A DNA stretch of 64,000 nt from Notolepis coatsorum (GCA_963971535.1 OZ020589.1:75830811-75894810), one strand, 5' to 3'; numbered from the stretch's first letter, positions 34,600 to 46,092 are shown. Numbers and translations: made by a program. The notes: a model not told the origin generated them from the letters alone.

Positions 34600-36250
34600 G
34601 GGGACTGGGGTGTACGTCAGTCCACAGATTTCTTGATCTCTGCCTCCTCTTGACTAGCCTCCCGTGGGGTGGGGGTAGGCCACTCCTCCTCCGGGAGCTT
34701 GAGGAACTCAGGACCGTCACTATAGATATTGGGACGTGTGAGGTCATCTAGGGACATCCCCCGTGTGATGACATCGGCTGGGTTCTGTTTCGTGTCCACG
34801 TACCTCCAGCACGCTGATCCTACCAGGTCTTGAATCTCTGTGATTCTGACTCCCACGAAGACCTTGTATCTACAAGAATCGGACTGGATCCATGTGAGTA
34901 CGGTCATGGAGTCTGACCACAAGATTGTTCTTTGCACCGGGATGGTGAGTTCACGTTGGATTAACGTGGCGAGTTGCGCGCCTACCAGAGCTGCGCAGAG
35001 CTCTAGACGCGGGATCGATTGTTGCTTGAGGGGGGCTATCCTTGAGCGAGCCAGGATGAAGGCTGTGTGTATTTCTCCTCCCTCCTCTCGGGCCCGCAAG
35101 TAAGCCACCGAACCGTAGGCTACCTCCGAGGCATCACTGAAGACATGCAGGTCCATCTGGCACGTCTCCAGCCGCACCGTGGGTGGGAAGTAGCTCCGGC
35201 GTATGTTCACATTTTGGAGTGAGCTGAGTTCTCTCTCCCACTCTCTCCAGGTGGAAGCTAGGTGGTCGGGTATGGGGTCGTCCCAGCCCTGTTCCTTGTC
35301 CCACAGCTCTCGTACAATCATTTTCGCCCGAGTGGTGTAAGGTAGGATACACCCCAGCGGGTCGTATTGACTTGCGAGTGTTCTGTATACGCTCCGTCTG
35401 GTGGTCGGTAGAGGGGTCGACCTTCCCTGCTCCGGGGTCAGGGGTGTGTATTTGTAATGGAGCGAGTCTGTTTTGAAGCGCCAGACTAGGCCCAATGTCA
35501 TTTCCTGTGCTTCACCTGGGGTGGTCGCAATCCAGGTCTCGCTGCTTGCTGCCTTTGTCTCTGGGGAGAGGCTGCGAAGTACTTGAGGGTCACTGCTGGC
35601 CCACTGCCGGAGATCAAAGCCGCCTTTGATCAGTGAGGCGCGGAGCTTGAGTAGGAGGGCTTCGGCTTCTTCTGGCGTCAAGACGCTTTGCAGACAGTTG
35701 TCCACGTAGAAACTCCTCTCTACACTTTGTCTGACCTCCTCGTCAGCTTCAGGGTCTTCTGTCACATGTTTTTGTAGTGCGAACGTAGCACAGCATGGGC
35801 TGCATGTGGTGCCGAAGGGGAGGACCTCCCATTGGTCGATGGATGGTTGCTCATCGTTGATCCTCTCTCTCCATAGGAACCGCAGCAGGGGCTTGTCCTC
35901 CTCCACTAGTCGCACCTGCAGGAACATCCCTTTGATGTCGCCGCTGATGGCCACCTTGTCTTGGCGGAAACGTAGTAGTACGCCGAGGAGAGAGGGGCCG
36001 AGTGTCGGGCCGGGCAAGAGTTCTTTATTCAGATTCTGTAGTCCGATCTGGTAGCTGCAGTTGAATACAATGCGATCCTTGCCGTTGTGGTGGACCTTGT
36101 GGTGGGGCACGTACCAGGATTCAGTCGTCTGGTCGGCCTCTTGAATGTCAATTTTCTTTATGTGTCCCGCTGTGATCAGCTTGTCGATCTCAGCGCGGTA
36201 CACAGTGGCTTGAGTGGTGTCTTTGGCTAGATGCCGCTCGGTGTTCAGTA
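34600..36250 (-). pseudogene. BEL reverse transcriptase-RNase H part
   Basis: The polymerase part has the BEL words WYVPHHKVHH, FYVDNCLQSV and DPLGCILPYT and a BEL-type RNase H (HVFSDASEVAYG). Reverse transcriptase precedes RNase H and integrase, as expected. Confidence 0.88.
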
Positions 36251-36299
36251 GATATCGCTATGTCGCTTCTTTTGAGGCGTGGAGGGTGGGCATACCCTC

Positions 36300-39200
36300 T
36301 CGCCTCAAGAGTGGAGTTGCGTATCTCATCACTCCGTTGACCTCGACTCTCTTTGTCTTCTGCTCGAGGAGGGCTATGGCATAAGTGTCTTCCTTTGAGC
36401 GAACAAGTTTCTTTTCATTCTTAAAGGGCATCGCGTCTAATGTCCATAGCCTCTCGACGTGCTGCAAGAGGGTGGTGTCGTCTTCGTTTATCCTCGTGTA
36501 GAGGCAGCGAGGGGCTGTCGGTCGGTTGGAAGACCCGGAGAGGGGGCCTTGTAGTGTCCAACCCAGGCGGGTCTCGACCGCTGCTGGACAGCCTCTGGGC
36601 CCGATGTGGACCCGGTCCGTGGGGACGATGAGGTGTGCGTGGTCGGATCCTATAAGCAGGGTCGGGGTGGCGTCGTCGATGAGCGGTATAGGTAGTTGAC
36701 GTAGGTGCACGTATTTCTCCGTCAGCTTTGTGATGGGGTAGGTGTACCGTGACAGGCCTATGTCGTGGCTGGTGAAGGCGTTAGTGATGCTATACTGCTT
36801 CTCGGGCTGCTCGACCGCTGCTATCGTGAAGGAGACATTTTCACCCTTTATGGTCTTCAGGTCTCTTCTAATGGTACGGATTGTCATTGTTTCTTCGTTC
36901 CCCCGCAGACCCAGCCGGGCTGCGGCGGATGCGAGGAGGAGAGTCTTTTCTGACCCATCATCTAGGACGGCGTAAGTGTCCATGACCTTGTCCTCGTAGC
37001 TTAGGAGCACTCGGACCACCTTCAAGAGCACTCGGGAGCTCCCGCTCTTCGCAGGGTCTATGTACATGACGTTCACTCTCGAGCTGCTTGGGGGTACGGG
37101 TCTCCTCTTGTTGCTGTCGTGTAGGACCTCCAAGTGGGCGCCGTCACACTTGCTGCATCTTTTCTTTAGGCGGCACTCAGCTGCCATATGGCTGCGCGCG
37201 CAGCGGAAGCAGCGGCGGTTGGCTTTGATCCACTGACTCACCTCGTCAGCGGTCAGCTTCTTGAAGGTGTCACATTGAGACAGCCAATGTTCATTTTCAC
37301 AGTACTGGCATACAATCTTCCACTTCCCCTTCACGTGGGGGGTGCTGTGGTTCTTGTGCTGCGGCACTGACTCGGCCTGGTGCATAACTGTCACTGACCG
37401 GCGATTATCGTTGGACCTCCGAGGTCCATCTCTTGGGCTAGAGCCACTCCACACGAATGTGTCCAGTCGTAGACTGCTAACTTCCCTTGCGAGGAAAGCA
37501 GCCAGGTCTAGGAGGGATGGTTCTGGGCCGTTGGGGTCACGGTGGTCTCTCTGCCGCCGAAAACGCTCTTGGTGGGCTGGAGGGAGCTTCTCCAGTATCC
37601 GCTCCACATTAGAATTTGCATACAGTTCATATCTCCCCTTCTCCTTTTGGGACCCCAGCATCCCCACGAGGGATTGTACCTTGATAGAGAGGTCATCCAG
37701 TGCTCTATTGTCTTTGGCTGGGGGGAGGCGGTCGATATCTCGTATTTCTTGGATCACGTAATCCCATATGCGTCCATAGCGCGCGTCGAGGGCCACCAGA
37801 GCCGCGGAGTATGGGGTGCTTGAGTTGGAATATGCCAGCGCTATGTTATGCGCTCTGGGCACCTTGAGATGCTTGAGGAGGATGGCATATTTGTACGACT
37901 CGTCGTGGACATCGGACATCATAGTCTCTAAACACATGCGTAATTCCGTGTACTGTGCTCTGTCCTCGCGCGTAAAGTCTGGGAACGTCGGTGTGCCAAG
38001 GTAAGATGCCATGGATGGCTGGTTCATTGGTGAGCATAGGGGAAGAGGCCTCCTGGGCGAGTCTCCCCGTACGGGTGGTCGTGGGTTAGTACTTGGTGGG
38101 TACCAGAGGCCGGGTCCCCAGGTGCTGTTCCTCGGTGCTGACTGTACGTCAAACTCACCCTTGAGTTGGGTCGGGGGTTTGTAGTGCAGTGACTCGGGGC
38201 TGAAGTCGGGGCTGTACTGGGCCTCTTGGTCCAAAGTATGTTCGTGCTGGTGGGCTTGATATCCCTCCTCTTCCTCCTCTAGGTCCTGGAGTCTCCTAGT
38301 TAGTCTCTCGGCGACGTAGGCCGGTTCTTCCCGTTGGCTGGGTCTCGTATGGACCCGTCGGGGAGGGGTCTCGGAGACGTAGGCAGGTTCTTCCTGTTGG
38401 CCGGGTCCCGGGTAGCTTTGTCGGGTAGGGGACGGTGCCCTAGACCCTTGTCGTGATGATCTCCGGGAGCTCCGTGCGGAGAGAGGGGGTGTCGCCCTGG
38501 CGATCAATTGTTCTATCATCTGCGCCTGCAGCCGGTCGCGCTCTGCTTCGCGCTGCGCATTGGCGGCGTCGCGCTCTGCTTCGCGCTGTGCATTGGCGGC
38601 GGAGCGCTGTGCATTGCCGCGGTCTCGTTCGATGTTCTCTTCCGTCTGAAGGCGCCTCTCCTCCAGTCTGATGCGGTCGTACTCACTCCTTTGTTGCGCC
38701 TGGAGGCGCTCTCGTTCCGTTGCAGAGTGTTCGCGCTCGCTTAATTGTTGCGCCTGGAGGCGCTCTCGTTCCGCTGCAGAGTGTTCGCGCTCGCTCAATT
38801 GTTGCGCCTGGAGGCGCTCTCGTTGTTCGCGCTCGCTCATTTGTTGAGCCTGGAGGCGCTCTCGTTCCACAGCAGAGTGTTCGCGCTCACTTAATTGTTG
38901 CGCCCAGAGGCGCTCTCGTTCCGTAGCAGAGTGTTCGCGCTCACTAAGGGCTTGTGCTTGGAGTTGCGCGTGAAGGCGCTCTCGTTCCGTGGCAGAGTGT
39001 TCGCGCTCACTAAGCGTCTTTGCTTGAAGCCGGTCGCGCTCACCCTGGAGTCGGTCTCTTTCGGTTGAAGCTGTCAGCGTGGCGATCAAGGCTTGCGCCA
39101 GTCTCTGGTCCGCCTCGCTGGGGGATGACACTGACGGAGGTGATCGGGTGCTGACAGTGCTTGTTGGAGATCTGTTCTCCTGGAGCGCTCCGGGGTCTAT

Positions 39201-39485
39201 CCCGGTGACGCTGTCTGGAGGTATAGTCACGTCATGTCCCACTTGGTCCCCCCCGTGAGCTAAGTCAGTTTGGCTTGAACCCACTGGGGTCTCTACTGGC
39301 GGGGTCGCCAAGTCGATAGGATTGGGCATGCTTAAACTATCCGATTTATCCGTATTTAACGTCTGTTTAGATAAGCTAGGGGGTAAAACGACAGCGAAGT
39401 CCTCCAGATATGGAGGTAGCTGACGTTTGCGCTGCAGGCGTTCTAGCTTAGGGGAGCCGCTTGGAGAGTGTTCACCGCTGGCCAT
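36300..39485 (-). pseudogene. BEL gag and protease part (31.7-40.8 kb element)
   Basis: The gag-side protein begins MASGEHSPSG near the 5' LTR. A long glutamate/arginine-rich coiled coil follows, built of 18-residue repeats (ERERLQAQQLSEREHSA). Next come the BEL capsid-type region (about 37.4-38.0 kb), zinc knuckles (CQYCENEHWLSQC, CFRCARSHMAAEC and CSKCDGAHLEVLH) and a retropepsin-like domain (YAVLDDGSEKTLL). Confidence 0.88.
38690..38995 (-). repeat. 54-base minisatellite coding a coiled coil
   Basis: About five to six units of 54 bases, each coding an 18-residue heptad-like word in the BEL gag. One unit is shorter. The corresponding region of the 46.4-kb BEL has only a short ERDRLQG triplication. 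Confidence 0.88.
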
Positions 39486-39543
39486 GTCAATATTAATATT
39501 ATATTAAATATTACACTGATACCCTCCGGCTCGAAGGACCAAT

Positions 39544-40845
39544 TGTAACTGAGGGGTTACAAAACCCTGACTGTATTAAAGATTGTGATAGATTAAACCA
39601 CTGCTAGGTATGTACTTTAATTACTGGCCAGACAGTACATCAAATATAGATGGTGAACACTCACAAGAACATGGCATTGACAAAGAAATTGTATTTGAGG
39701 GTATTTTATTATTATGCAACATTAGGTTACAGAATGAGAATTAGGGTCGCGCTTGTATGGCGAAGAATATGAATAAAGTCAGTCAGCAGCATGAGTCACT
39801 GGGAATAGCAGGATTCCTACGATGGGTCTAAGTTGACGCCACCTGTCGTATAATAGCAACTATATAAGGCAACGCTGGTACCGCCTGGAGACAATGGGTT
39901 CCCTCCGGGGTGTAAGGCCTGGAGGGTAGAGGAATGTTCGGATACTCAGTCTGATTCAATGAAGAATAAAGAGACTCCACGTACAGGAGTCGGTCCTTGT
40001 AAATCCAACGATCAGCAGCAAAGCAATAATTGTAATCCAAATGCTCGATAGCACTGATGACAGCTAGCCAGCCTCTGTCCATGAGGCCAGCCCGAGTTGT
40101 AATCCTCACGAGGTTGAATCCCAAACGACAGTGGAAATCAACGAGGCTCTTCTCCGGGTAACACGTTCCAAATCAATATAATCCAACCAGTAATGGTTCT
40201 GCAATCGCCGACGCTGGTTCTCCTGTGCACATGTCCAACGGTTCTCCGACTAGGCCTCCTCGGGTGCGGGCGACGTATTTAGGCCACACACCCTGGCTAA
40301 GGTACACTAGCTAAAACACGACGAACCGCTGGGTAATGCTACACACGAACTAACTGTGGTTGCACGATATACAATAAATGAACGACTATTTACTTCACAT
40401 TAGATTAGGTCGAACTTGACGTTACTACATTAAACTCTGACACTTTACTATTCTATTCGCACATGTTCTCAACGCACCAGTGCTCAATTTACACGATGAA
40501 CTACGTTGGCTTGTTTAGATGGTCAAGCAGGGGATCTTGAAGTTAACTACTACTGTGCGCACCTTGCGCTGTATATATACTTAAGTGATTATCTAGTCCC
40601 AAACCGCAGTCCTTGTCTGGGATCAATACGCTGTCTCCGGGCATGTTCTGACATGCCTGAACTTGTCTTTGAACCTGACGTTGGGGGCTTGCGAGGTGGC
40701 GCCTAGGGCGCTGTCCAATAAGGAGAGCGAATATTACTCTGGTTTGAACGCAGGTAAAGGGATATTCCGTGTATATATAAATAATATACAAAGTATATCA
40801 AACAATAAAGGTAGATTCTCAGTTTTAATCTGGCCCTTCACAACA
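39544..40845 (-). repeat. BEL 5' LTR (31.7-kb element)
   Basis: 1302 bases, matching 31719-33020 at about 99 percent by eye. Confidence 0.92.
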
Positions 40846-41351
40846 CATATCTTTGGACACCTCTAGCTGATAAACCAATAAGGATACAGAAACGGGAATT
40901 AAGGACCCCAACATGTCAACAACGGAGAATGGATCTGACTGGAATGCTAGCTATGTCTGGATTATACATTGCAACATGAGACAGTAAATACTATTCTAAT
41001 AAAACGTTCAAAACTATGTTCAACTTGTGTATTGTTTTGTTACTATAAGATTGTATTTCGCACTGTATTAAGCCATACCGACGTCACAGATGAGCTTGCT
41101 AGCCATTAGATGGTTAACGTGATATTAACGTTAGATCTATCCGACCTAAATACTATTCTAATAAAACGTTCAAAACTATGTTCAACTTGTGTATTGTTTT
41201 GTTACTATAAGATTGTATTTCGCAGTGTATTAAGCCATACCGACGTCACAGATGAGCTTGCTAGCCATTAGATGGTTAACGTGATATTAACGTTAGATCT
41301 ATCCGACCACAATTTGATTCCATGTTTTTACATACCTCACTTTGTTGGTCT
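40846..41351. other. 0.5 kb with a 162-base tandem duplication
   Basis: Beyond the BEL target duplication no gene was recognised. 40985-41146 and 41147-41308 are a direct tandem duplication differing at one base by eye. Confidence 0.6.
40985..41308. repeat. 162-base tandem duplication, two units
   Basis: The unit contains tattaacgttagatctatcc. The copies are nearly identical, so the duplication is recent. Confidence 0.92.
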
Positions 41352-42712
41352 CTCACGAAAGTCTTTCTCTGGACTGCATCCCCTTAAAGGCCAACCTTCA
41401 CGTTGTATTTTTGTTCAATAAACAATGTGGACTAGGCCAACGGTGACTTTCATGAAGAAGGAAAAAAAAGTATTGAAATTGACCCAGTTTTAGCGTTTTT
41501 ATCAAACATTTTGTCTGCCCAACACAATCACCACGCACGTGGATATTTTAATCAATGGTTCATAACGTGCGTGTGTAATCTAAATGATCTCGTCACAACA
41601 GGTGCAGGGCACCAGGGGGCTCACCAGGGGGCGCTGAGAGTCACACACAGCTAGTGGCAGGCACTGCAGGCAGAGAGCCTTGCTACCATAGATATATGCT
41701 TGCTACTACTAGCCGAATGAAAATGTATCTGTTTCACCTAACACTATTGCTCCGTGATTATAGCCATCCATCTCTAAAGCGAACCACTATTTGTAAAAGC
41801 CACAACCACGTTACCATATTTGTAATAATGTAAATCATTGTGTCGTTGTACATATTGTGTTTATAACGTTAGTAGCTAACATAGCTTAGCTTGGTAGCTA
41901 TTGTGCTAACAATCCCGACATCCAGCTCGCTGGCCGGCATGAACGGCCGACCCAAAATGGTTCTCTCCTCTCTGTACACCCCGTCCCCACGGGTACCCTG
42001 CAGCCGTAGGGTGCTCGAGCCCGTAAAGGCTAGTGGTACACGATAGCTATGAGCTAACTAACGCTACAGTCTCAAACACCCTACGGCCGCCGCTGTTGTC
42101 GCGTCCACAAGCTCCTTCGCAGGACACCCGCGAGGACGGGGGCACACAAAGAGGAGAGAACCACCCGCAGGGACGGCGGAGCTATAGGCTAACGTCAGTG
42201 TAGTGGTCCCGACTGTAGCAGGGACGGCGGAGCTATAGGCTAACTGTGATGCACCGAGTGGGCCACCATTGATCTACATGCCCCGATCTCAAATGGTTCA
42301 CGACAGTAGACATAATGCTAACGTTAGCCAGCGCCATATATCGAGTAGTACTCTGACCCGGACAAGCAAGGCATACGTTTCCTGAAGTGACGTCACCGCC
42401 GTGCTAGCGTCTGATAAGCTTTTAGATTCGGCTCATTAATATGCACCTGTAGTGACGTCGGCGTTTGATAAGCTTTTTTGATTCGCGTGTGCATGTTATT
42501 CGTGCGTGGACCTTTTTAACTCTTTCAGAGTGGCATTTCCGGTGTCAAATGGACAAAAATAAATAATGAAATTATATACCAATGATGTAAACTACCCATA
42601 ATTGATCAGTAGGGTTTAACCTGGATGTTGGGCTTTAACAATTGTGTGTATTGAGCTGTACTGTATTGTACCCATTCTGCAATCTGTTAATACAGTTTTC
42701 AATTAATGTCAG
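41352..42712 (+). mobile_element. LINE 3' end fragment split by a TTAA element
   Basis: The LINE 3' UTR pieces gaaagtctttctctggac (41358-41387) and caattgtgtgtattgagc (42637-42712) are contiguous in other copies. They are separated here by 41388-42634. Confidence 0.75.
41388..42634. mobile_element. TTAA-flanked element, non-autonomous
   Basis: 1247 bases between TTAA at 41384-41387 and 42635-42638. Ends read AGGCCAACCTTCA on the left and AGCCCAACATCCA on the right, inward. The interrupted LINE confirms it as an insertion with a single TTAA at the empty site. The ends differ from the CACTTTGAGTGCCA family, so this is a separate TTAA-targeting family. Its GC-rich core (about 41920-42420) has repeated gcagggacggcggagctata (42161 and 42219 areas). 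No protein was recognised. Confidence 0.75.
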
Positions 42713-43192
42713 ACGTCCTCTCCATAAAAAAAAACGATTGAATTGCTCAGAATTTTTTATTATGTCCCCAATAGGACATAATAATATTAATATTATTCCC
42801 CAGTATGACACAATAAACACTGAATTAATGCCCCCCCCCCCATAAAAACATACTGCCAAATTACCCCCATGGGTGTTGAAGACACTGTACCACCACAATA
42901 GTCAGGAATTGAGAAAAAGAAAATGCAACTTTCTTCCAGCATCGTGATATTGTAATATTCTTACATCCACTCGGACCATGAACAAACAAAAAAGGTGTTG
43001 AGAAAGACAGCGAACACTACAGAAAGGAGGAACTTGGGGATTGAATGGAGAAATTAAGTAAGAGATGTAAAGATTATGCATTACAGTTGATGATTAATCA
43101 ACAATAATGGAAAACCAAACTATTCTTGCTCTTTACCATTTTTTGTTTTTCTTCCCTTCCACCCTCATCTCCAAAACAGTTGGCGTGAACAA
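42713..43192. other. Unassigned AT-rich 0.5 kb
   Basis: It contains a C run (42830-42841). No gene or element end was recognised. Confidence 0.4.
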
Positions 43193-43392
43193 ATAATACT
43201 CAGGGGTGTAAAAAGTACCCAGAAATTATACTTAAGTGAAAGTATGGGTACTGTCTCACAATCTGACTCAAGTAAAAGTCTAAGTATCTGGCTAAAAACA
43301 CACTTGAGTAAAAGTAAAAAAGTCCTACTTTTAAATGTACTTAAGTACTAAAAAGTTAAAGTATTTTTTAATTTTTTTTAAAGGGATAGACC

Positions 43393-43566
43393 GGGGGTCT
43401 CAAACTCATTCCATCGTGGGCCAAGTTTTCATTTTAACTACACAGTACATTGCACCAGGTGAGTTAGTTGAAGAGGTGAGCCAATTAGTGAAATCATCAG
43501 CTGGTGTTTAGGCAAGGCTGGAATGAAACCAAGCAGACACTCGGCCCACAATGGAACGTGTTCTGC
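43393..43566. mobile_element. hAT MITE nested in the composite hAT
   Basis: It starts gggggtctcaaactcattcc and ends cccacaatggaacgtgttctgc. The flanks gatagacc (43385-43392) and gatagaca (43567-43574) match at 7 of 8 bases. Confidence 0.68.
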
Positions 43567-43674
43567 GATAGACAATGCTGAAATGAAAGAACAGAGGACA
43601 CTTTTTTTGCATTAAAATTATTTAATGCACTTCTCCATTGAAGGTAAACTAACATAGACAGCATTCACATCACA

Positions 43675-43925
43675 GCATGAATAATATCACAATATTAAAG
43701 ACTGAATACTGTAGTATCCTGAATAATATCACAATATTAACCACAGCATACTGGATTATCCTGAATAATATCACAATATTAAAGGCAGAATACTGGAGTA
43801 TACCCTGAATAATATCACAATATTAAAGACAGAATACTGGAGTACCCTGAATAATATCACAATATTAAAGACAGAATACTGGAGTACCCTGAATAATATC
43901 ACAATATTAACCACAGCATAATGCG
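43675..43925. repeat. 42-base tandem array, about 6 units
   Basis: Units begin ctgaataatatcacaatatt and end in variants of agaatactggagtacc. Two unit types (agac and ccac variants) are interspersed. Confidence 0.92.
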
Positions 43926-44078
43926 GATTTTGTACTCCAAGTGAATGTCGTTTAAGGCACTGGCCAAAACATTGAAAGTATGGGAGCCCTTCAGTCTTCT
44001 GCAGGCAAGTGCAGCATAACGCATTTCAAAGCTTTCAGTGTCGATCCAGTGAGCGGTTACCCCAATGAAACTTCTTCG

Positions 44079-44381
44079 TCAGGCTGTCCAGCAATCTGTT
44101 GTTGTCGCGATCCATTCAACTTCACTCATAGCAGCAGTGACTTTCTCTTTCAAGGTTTGAGCAGCTTTTCTGATCTTCGAGCGGACAGTGGGCCTCGTAA
44201 TGACGTTAGTGCTTGGTCGAAAACCATTTATCAGGTTTTTTAATGATGGCAACTCAACAACACTATAAGGTTGGAGTCCTTGAACTATGTATTTTCTATG
44301 TAGATAGGGCCATGGATGCTCGTCTTGTCCGTCCACGCCATCGCCGACCGTTTCGTCCTCTTCATCACTCATTGTGGCCAT
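44079..44381 (-). pseudogene. hAT transposase N-terminal remnant
   Basis: A 100-residue frame runs from MATMSDEEDE to WIATTTDCWTA. The final TDCWT word is the start of the hAT transposase catalytic region, and the preceding LKNLINGFRPSTNVITRPT fits the segment upstream of it. The protein stops directly after the conserved word and the rest of the catalytic fold is missing. The element must have depended on an enzyme from elsewhere. Confidence 0.7.
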
Positions 44382-44975
44382 CTTCTATGGCTTGTCACTC
44401 TGACTGTCTATTCTTCTGATAACAGGTGTTTAATCAAAGATCCCCGCTTTCTAGTCTTGCACAAGGACCAATCAGCATGGGTATGGGCGGGTTAATTTTC
44501 CATTGATGGGGATTTGAGTGGCTGTTTACATGCGGTCGCAGGATTAATAACGTTAACGTTAGTTTGGCCAGATAAACAATTCAAATATACTAATTAAAAT
44601 GGTTGGACCTGCAAGATTTGTACTTTGTAGGTCTGCATTTTAAATGTAAGGAGTAAAAAGTATGTTTTTCTTCTCTGAAATGTAATGGAGTAAAAGTACA
44701 AAGTATACAAACCTAATAATACTCGAGTAAAGTACAAATCCTCCAAAACAGTACTTAAGTATTGTAACGAAGTACAATTACTCAAGTACTTTACACCCCT
44801 GATAATACTAGAGACAGAATGAGTTTTGCTTCTTTTTTTGGTTTTTCTTTTAATCAGTGAAATATATTCCCATCCATATCCCTAACTTTGTGATTTTTAC
44901 ATACTGATCAGACGGAGGCAGAATAGCCTGCACATACATCAATGCATCTCTTGTAAGATATGAATTGCGGCATAC

Positions 44976-45258
44976 ATTTTCCCAGACATGGTGCTGTTGG
45001 CGTCAAGCACAGGAGGTGAGGGGTGGATTGTCACCACCTGTTTAGCTAGGGCAGAGCGCATGTAGAGGGCATAGAAAAACCAGACGAGGCTGAAGATGCA
45101 CAGGCCGATGGAGATGTTGATGAACACTTTGCCCATGTCAACCTTCTTCTTCTTCTCCTTGCGGTGCAAGGCAGCAGGATTCTCCTCTTTCCTCTGGAGG
45201 GGAGCAGCTTCACCGGTCACCACCCTCTTCCTCTGCCTTCCCATCCTGCCCACTGGAG
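44976..45258 (-). CDS. MOGS: Probable MOGS (glucosidase I) N-terminal exon
   Basis: MOGS trims the outermost glucose from N-glycans in the endoplasmic reticulum and is a type II membrane protein. The minus-strand frame starts MGRQRKRVVTGE at 45244. A lysine-rich cytosolic stretch, a hydrophobic anchor (VFINISIGLCIFSLVWFFYA) and the lumenal start VVTIHPSPPVLDANST follow, resembling the human VTLHSAPPVL region. The preceding ttctccactcag gives a splice acceptor at 45259-45260, so the exon would begin 14 bases before the start codon. The downstream edge is uncertain: candidate donors follow 44988 or 44976, both weak. No further MOGS exon was seen to the left, so it may be a gene with very large introns or a stranded fragment. 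The family call rests on memory of the protein, not on a search. Confidence 0.5.
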
Positions 45259-45545
45259 CTGAGTGGAGAAGTGCAGAAGAGAAGATGTTTAGGTTCAAAG
45301 GGAGAGTCAATGGCATGCTTGAGGAAGACCGGTAAGGTCGAAACGTTGCATCTACTGCCTTTTTTGTTTATTAAAATCACCTTGGAACTACAAGTGAGTT
45401 GCGAGCCCCGCTTTGTTCTTATGTATTACTGTTTTTACAGTTTGGCTCAGCACCAACAAACGGAGGATGTGCGTTATTTATTTTTTCTGACTGTTCAAAT
45501 AAATAACATGTTATTTTCACACTTGTTATTGTGTTATAAATGTTG
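45259..45545. other. 0.3 kb with a hammerhead-like repeat motif
   Basis: 45312-45415 contains cttgaggaagaccggtaagg followed by tcgaaacgttgcatc and a T/A-rich tail. This resembles the hammerhead-bearing repeats of Penelope-like elements. The rest is AT-rich with no gene recognised. Confidence 0.4.
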
Positions 45546-45890
45546 ATTGATTGATTGAAAACGTTATTAACAGATTGCAGAATGGGTACAGTACAGTACA
45601 GCTCAATACACACAATTGTTAAGGGGATGCAGACCAGAGAAAGACTTTCATCTTGTTTACATCAGGGTCCCCCATTTTCAATTCATCATAACATATATGA
45701 CATACAGATAGACAGTAGGCCTACTGCTACATCTATACATTTAATTATGACATACCAGATTTGCAAATACAGTACTGTTTATGATACAAAGAGTCCAGAA
45801 AATAGAGTATATACATTTGATGTACAAACTGTACATTGGAGGAGGTATGGTAGGTGGGGTGGGGGAACTGTACATTGGAGGTGGTTAGGT
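45546..45890 (-). mobile_element. LINE 3' end fragment
   Basis: Same LINE family as 25195. The tail is (TTGA)n (tgattgattgattg), followed by the conserved 3' UTR including ttaaggggatgcagaccag. No coding part. Confidence 0.85.
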
Positions 45891-45922
45891 CGATCTACCA
45901 CTATGATCTTCGTCTCTTATAG

Positions 45923-46092
45923 GCTGTGTGATGCAGCAGAGGCCCCCAAAGATGAGCACCTGCTCCTCCATATACGTGGGGTGGATCTGGTTGCTGCAGA
46001 GTTAAAGTACCATTTCAGATGTTACAGAGATTACACAGTATTTCTGTACAAGAAAAACAACAGCACAGGGACCATCCAATATCAAACAATTG
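45923..46092 (+). CDS. Exon-like segment of an unrecognised protein
   Basis: After a pyrimidine-rich acceptor (cgtctcttatag at 45911-45922) the frame reads LCDAAEAPKDEHLLLHIRGV, then DLVAAELKYHFRCYRDYTVF, then LYKKNNSTG. The HxxCYRxYT pattern, with conserved histidine and cysteine, looks like a small metal-binding motif that I associate with uncharacterised fish and invertebrate proteins, some transposon-derived. No name can be given. The segment is cut by the TTAA element at 46097, and no matching continuation was found after 55320, where LINE sequence begins. It could be an exon of a host gene or of a domesticated or dead DNA transposon. Confidence 0.4.

Larger units (their letters stand above)
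31719..40845 (-). mobile_element. BEL/Pao LTR retroelement, nearly whole
   Basis: A minus-strand element of 9127 bases with 1302-base LTRs at 31719-33020 and 39544-40845 and an exact 5-base target duplication, catat (31714-31718, 40846-40850). The LTRs differ at roughly a dozen sites, about 1 percent, so it is fairly young. The primer-binding site after the 5' LTR reads ttggtccttcgagccgg. Internal parts in BEL order are gag with coiled coil and zinc knuckles, protease, reverse transcriptase, RNase H, integrase and a DUF5641-type end. It looks close to complete but is broken, with about two or three breaks. Confidence 0.93.
43201..44801 (-). mobile_element. Composite hAT transposon (copy 1)
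   Basis: Ends are CAGGGGTGTAAAAAG on the left and CAGGGGTGTAAAGTAC on the right, inward. The flanks carry an exact 8-base duplication, ataatact (43193-43200, 44802-44809). Inside are a nested hAT MITE (43393-43566), a 42-base tandem repeat array (about 43675-43925) and a transposase remnant on the minus strand. The copy at 61294-62708 has the same three-part inside, in reverse orientation. Confidence 0.92.

Noticed and set aside
42642-42898. Frames at 42.6-42.9 kb as small proteins
   Set aside because: They cover a LINE 3' tail and AT-rich sequence with no recognisable motif.
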